Assembly (NCBI RefSeq): GCF_009724245.1
Contig: NZ_WNNK01000034.1
Span: forward strand, 1-44,943
Direction: 5' to 3'
Length of the DNA stretch: 44,943 nt
DNA from: Pseudomonas spelaei
Lineage (GTDB): Bacteria > Pseudomonadota > Gammaproteobacteria > Pseudomonadales > Pseudomonadaceae
Part shown: in pieces, positions 41,886 through 44,943 of the stretch
Layout: each line of letters opens with the position of its first letter
How positions within the stretch are numbered: position 1 is the stretch's first letter
The notes under the pieces: generated by a model
The model's input: only the letters and a program-made list of their open reading frames with translations
Databases searched by the model: none
Told to the model about the DNA's origin: nothing
Translations under genes and position numbers: made by a program

Positions 41886-42317
41886 TCACAGCACCAGTCG
41901 TTGCAGAGCCTCGCGCAAGTGCTCCGGAATCGTCACCGGCTGATTCAACCCTCGATCCACAAACACATGCACAAACCTTCCTGCAGCACAGGCGTCCTCT
42001 TCGCCAGCCTTGAACACCGCCAATTCATATTGCACTGAACTGTTCCCCAACTTGCCCACCCGCAAACCGATTTCAATACGCTCGGGAAAGGCAATCGAGG
42101 CGAAGTAGTCACAGGCGGAACTCACCACAAACCCCACCACGTCACCGTCATGGATATCCAGCCCGCCCTCTTCGATCAGGTAGGTATTTACGGCTGTGTC
42201 GAAGAAGCTGTAGTAGGTGACGTTATTCACATGACCATACACATCATTGTCGTGCCAGCGGGTAGTGATCGGCTGGAAGTGACGGTAATCCGTGCGCTGT
42301 GGCATTGAATCAGGCAT
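41886..42317 (-). CDS. Hot-dog acyl-CoA thioesterase (YbgC/FadM type)
   Basis: 143 residues from the ATG at 42317; a TTG six bases further upstream is less likely. The 4HBT motif TRWHDNDVYGHVNNVTYYSFFD has the catalytic aspartate and the His-Val-Asn-Asn hallmark. Family members cleave acyl-CoA or acyl-ACP thioesters in the cytoplasm. It follows recQ by 23 bases on the same strand and is probably transcribed with it, with no obvious functional tie. Confidence 0.88.
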   Translation of the reverse strand: MPDSMPQRTDYRHFQPITTRWHDNDVYGHVNNVTYYSFFDTAVNTYLIEEGGLDIHDGDVVGFVVSSACDYFASIAFPERIEIGLRVGKLGNSSVQYELAVFKAGEEDACAAGRFVHVFVDRGLNQPVTIPEHLREALQRLVL

Positions 42318-42340
42318 GGGCAAGTCTCGTTAAAATGGAT

Positions 42341-44278
42341 TTACAGGCTGTTCAAATGAGCGTCGGCCCATTCACGCACCTCGGCATAGGGATATTCCTC
42401 CAGCATGGCAAAGCCTGGGATCCCTCGGGCCTTCAGCTTGGTAAACAACGGCACGCTGATACCACATAAAAACCGCGTAAGCCGCTCAGCGCTGGGCAGC
42501 CTGGCGCTGTACTCATGGTGCCTGTGGATAAAATCACCGCACAGTCCCTGAAAGTTTTTATCCACAAGCCCCGGCAAACTTGGCGGCGACGGCAAATGCG
42601 CGACATTCCCGTGGCAGACTGAACAATGCCCGCATTGTTGGGGGGCGTTTTCATCACCGAAATAGTGCGCCAGGCGATAGCCCAGGCAGCGATCAGTCGC
42701 GAAAAGGTCCAACATGGCGTGGATCCGCGCAACTTCTGTCACCTCATGCAGCTTGAAGCCCGCATGCAGTTCGACGCTCAGGACCTGTGGATCAAAATCG
42801 GTACTCAGCAGACTGTAGACCTCGGTCATCTGCTTGCTTTCCAGCTCGATCAAGCCTTGCTCCTGGAAGTAATCCAAGGCCTTCACCACCCGACTGCGCT
42901 CGGCTTGGTGCTGTTGGTAGAGCGCATCGAAATCCACCGTCGCCCAGGTTTTCGCCCTTTTGCAGACCTGGATAATCGCCGAGACAAACTGCTGCCGCTC
43001 GCCGGAAAACCGCGTCAGCAATGCCTCGGGCTCCACCAGGTACTTGAAACGATATTCGGCGTAGAAGGCATAGCGCGGCGCGATCACACCTTTGAGCTCC
43101 AGTTGCACCAGCAAGGTCTTGAGCGGTAATTCGCGGATGTTGCTGTGGTCCGACAACGACCTGAGTAGAAACTCCCACTGCCCGTCGCTTCGGGCCGCCA
43201 ATATTTCTTCCAGGACACGACGAATACCTTCCTGCTCCGGCGTGTCACCGTACACGAAGTTTTCCAGCACGTTGAGGCTGTCGCGATTGGCCAATACCAG
43301 GCAATCGGACGGCTGCCCGTCACGCCCGGCGCGGCCGATTTCCTGGCTGTAGTTCTCGATGGATTTGGGCAGATCGAAATGCACGACATTACGGATATCG
43401 CTCTTGTCGATGCCCATGCCGAAGGCAATGGTGGCAACGATGCAATTGGACTCACCGCCCATAAATCGTTTTTGGATGCCCTCGCGTTTATCGTGGGGCA
43501 AGCCGGCGTGATACGCCTCGGCCTGGATACCATTGCGATTCAAATGCTCGGCAATCTGCTCAGCGGTTTTCTGCAAGGTGACGTAGACGATGCTCGGCTG
43601 ATTGGCCCGCGCGTTCATCCAGGCCACCAGTCGCCGGCGCTTGTCCTGGCCGCTGACCGGCTCCACCAGCAAGTTGAGATTGGGCCGGTAGAAGCCCGTG
43701 GTAATCACATCGTCAGGCGCAATGGCGAACTTGGCCTGCATGTCGGCGATCACCTTCGGCGTGGCCGTCGCAGTCAACAACAGCGCTTGAGGGATACGAA
43801 ACTGGCGCTGGTAGTCGGGTAGCTTCAAGTAGTCCGGGCGAAAGTTGTGACCCCATTCGGAAATACAGTGAGCCTCATCCACCACCAACAGTGAGATCGG
43901 TACCGTTTGCAGGAAATTGCGAAAGCGCTCGTTCTTCAGGCGCTCCACGGAAATCATCAGGATCTTCAACTCCCCGGAGCGTGCCCGAGCCATCACCTCA
44001 TTGGCGTCATCACGGCTCTGGGCCGAGTCGATACTGCCCGCCGAGATACCGTGACGCCGCAGGAAACCAAGCTGGTCCTGCATCAAGGCCAACAAAGGCG
44101 ATACCACCAACGTCAGATGCGGCAGTAACACAGCAGACAACTGGTAACAAAGGGATTTGCCAGACCCGGTAGGGAAAATCGCCGCTGCCGAACGACCGGC
44201 CAGCACGGCGCTGACGGCTGCCTCCTGGCCCAAACGAAACTGTGGATAACCAAAGACCTGCTGGAGGGTGTTGTGCAT
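42341..44278 (-). CDS. recQ: RecQ-type ATP-dependent DNA helicase
   Basis: 645 residues. Superfamily 2 helicase motifs in order: Q-motif FGYPQFRLGQ, Walker A FPTGSGKS (35-42), DEAH (134-137) with the RecQ aromatic loop CISEWGHNFRPDY, SIVYVTLQKTAEQIA, FGMGIDKSDIRNVVHFDLPKS, and QEIGRAGRDGQ. The RecQ zinc site appears as CLGYRLAHYFGDE ... CGHCSVCHG. The C-terminal 80 residues are not a recognisable HRDC domain, so this may be a RecQ-like paralogue rather than the housekeeping RecQ. Start ATG preceded by GGAG at nine bases. Confidence 0.88.
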   Translation of the reverse strand: MHNTLQQVFGYPQFRLGQEAAVSAVLAGRSAAAIFPTGSGKSLCYQLSAVLLPHLTLVVSPLLALMQDQLGFLRRHGISAGSIDSAQSRDDANEVMARARSGELKILMISVERLKNERFRNFLQTVPISLLVVDEAHCISEWGHNFRPDYLKLPDYQRQFRIPQALLLTATATPKVIADMQAKFAIAPDDVITTGFYRPNLNLLVEPVSGQDKRRRLVAWMNARANQPSIVYVTLQKTAEQIAEHLNRNGIQAEAYHAGLPHDKREGIQKRFMGGESNCIVATIAFGMGIDKSDIRNVVHFDLPKSIENYSQEIGRAGRDGQPSDCLVLANRDSLNVLENFVYGDTPEQEGIRRVLEEILAARSDGQWEFLLRSLSDHSNIRELPLKTLLVQLELKGVIAPRYAFYAEYRFKYLVEPEALLTRFSGERQQFVSAIIQVCKRAKTWATVDFDALYQQHQAERSRVVKALDYFQEQGLIELESKQMTEVYSLLSTDFDPQVLSVELHAGFKLHEVTEVARIHAMLDLFATDRCLGYRLAHYFGDENAPQQCGHCSVCHGNVAHLPSPPSLPGLVDKNFQGLCGDFIHRHHEYSARLPSAERLTRFLCGISVPLFTKLKARGIPGFAMLEEYPYAEVREWADAHLNSL

Positions 44279-44741
44279 AAGCTGTCACTCCATTGACCGC
44301 TGAACGAGCTCAAAACATAGTCCAGCACGTTCGGCGAATCGAGAAAGGTCGCAAGGAAAAAAGAGACAGGATGATACACAGCATGAGCAATCGAGCATGG
44401 CCTGAATAGGTACCCGCAGGAGGATCCCTACCCTCGGAGCATCAATTCAGCGACCTGTGTTTATGAGGCGCTGGAAGCGTTTTTTGAGCGGTGTATCAAT
44501 AGGCCGTGCCAACCCACTAGGAAGTATCCGTAAGAAGTTTCAACAATCCCGGCGGCCCTTTTCCGAAACCGCTCCCGTAACCCGCCAAGCCCCCTATAGC
44601 CTCACCAAAACCTGACCGATACTGGCCCCACCTCAAACCTGCGCCCCAGCACTCCTTCCAATGTCTTCCTCACCAAGAGGGGAGCAGCCGCCGGAAATCA
44701 ACGCCGACCACGGGCAATCCATTTCAAGGTGAAATAGTGTG
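44279..44741. other. 463-base intergenic stretch, no gene seen
   Basis: Lies between divergent recQ and the partial gene at the right edge; must hold both promoters. The minus-strand frames here lack ribosome sites and continue recQ's shadow. No repeat or RNA structure stands out. Confidence 0.5.
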
Positions 44742-44943
44742 ATGAGCGAATATATCCAATGGGGTCTTATTGTCGTTCTCGCCATCCTGCTCGACAAAAA
44801 AATGAAATCTTACCGACTGCGCAAATGGATTGGCCTGCTTCTCGTGGCGAGCGGCCTGGCGCTTACGGGCTGGGCATCCCGCTGGGCCCACGACCTACCC
44901 TTTGAAAGCCTCCCGGCAGGCTCTTTTTTAATAGGACTGGGGC
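44742..44943 (+). CDS. Small membrane protein, truncated by window end
   Basis: 67 complete codons visible, beginning MSEYIQWGLIVVLAILLDKK, with hydrophobic segments at about 6-17 and 30-44 (WIGLLLVASGLALTG) separated by a basic loop (KKMKSYRLRKW). The frame stays open to the last base. AAGGTG lies upstream of the ATG at about ten bases. No family recognised; the visible topology would suit a small inner-membrane protein. Confidence 0.55.
   Translation, partial: MSEYIQWGLIVVLAILLDKKMKSYRLRKWIGLLLVASGLALTGWASRWAHDLPFESLPAGSFLIGLG

Overview
The window reads as chromosome from a Pseudomonas of the fluorescens group. The grounds are dispersed REP elements of the GTGGGAGCTGGCTTGCC and GCGGGCAAGCCCGCTCCCAC types, a DUF3077 gene, an OprD-family porin, aguBA, dctBD, and a cysQ-nudE-yrfG-lysM-fdhD-fdhF run. 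The order rmlB, dctB, dctD ... cysQ, nudE, yrfG, LysM, fdhD resembles the PA5161-PA5181 part of P. aeruginosa PAO1 as I recall it (not checked). The species is not determined. No canonical tRNA, rRNA, CRISPR array, transposase or integrase was seen.

Layout. (1) 1-5500 is a visibly A/T-richer, minus-strand accessory block that looks like a small defence island: an ApeA-type HEPN protein, two adjacent proteins with unrelated N-termini but the same C-terminal domain of about 113 residues, a tRNA-like structured RNA, and a RiboL-PSP-like HEPN protein. None of the four genes is a named system that I recognise as a set. (2) 5500-7270 holds an SH3b protein and a C4-type antisense RNA followed by a 19-codon leader ORF and a DUF3077 gene. 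(3) 7273-13580 is a cassette: an AraC-family regulator, four consecutive genes for exported proteins (DUF1254/DUF1214, MipA/OmpV, class A acid phosphatase, beta-barrel protein) and an AAA ATPase with its own palindromic operator. It lies between two imperfect direct copies of the DUF3077 3' end plus REP, the second copy being a pseudogene. (4) 13952-19520 is a CHASE2 sensor without an output domain, a small secreted protein and two M48 metalloproteases, apparently one operon.

(5) 19600-30020 carries an OprD-type porin, a DsbA-like thioredoxin-fold protein, a Fur-box-preceded TonB siderophore receptor, the agmatine-to-putrescine genes aguB-aguA, and a 969-residue kinase/aminotransferase fusion. 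(6) 30164-34994 has rmlB without rmlDAC, the dctB-dctD two-component pair and a YiiD-type thioesterase. (7) 35126-44943 is housekeeping: cysQ-nudE (overlapping), yrfG, a LysM/BON protein, fdhD overlapping a YdeP-type molybdopterin oxidoreductase, a glycine-zipper protein, a hot-dog thioesterase, a RecQ helicase, and the start of a small membrane protein that runs off the end.

The most promising undescribed material is the HEPN / shared-C-terminal-domain block at 176-5479. Next are the C4-RNA/leader-ORF/DUF3077 unit, for which two complementary blocks can be traced by eye, and the repeat-flanked AraC cassette.
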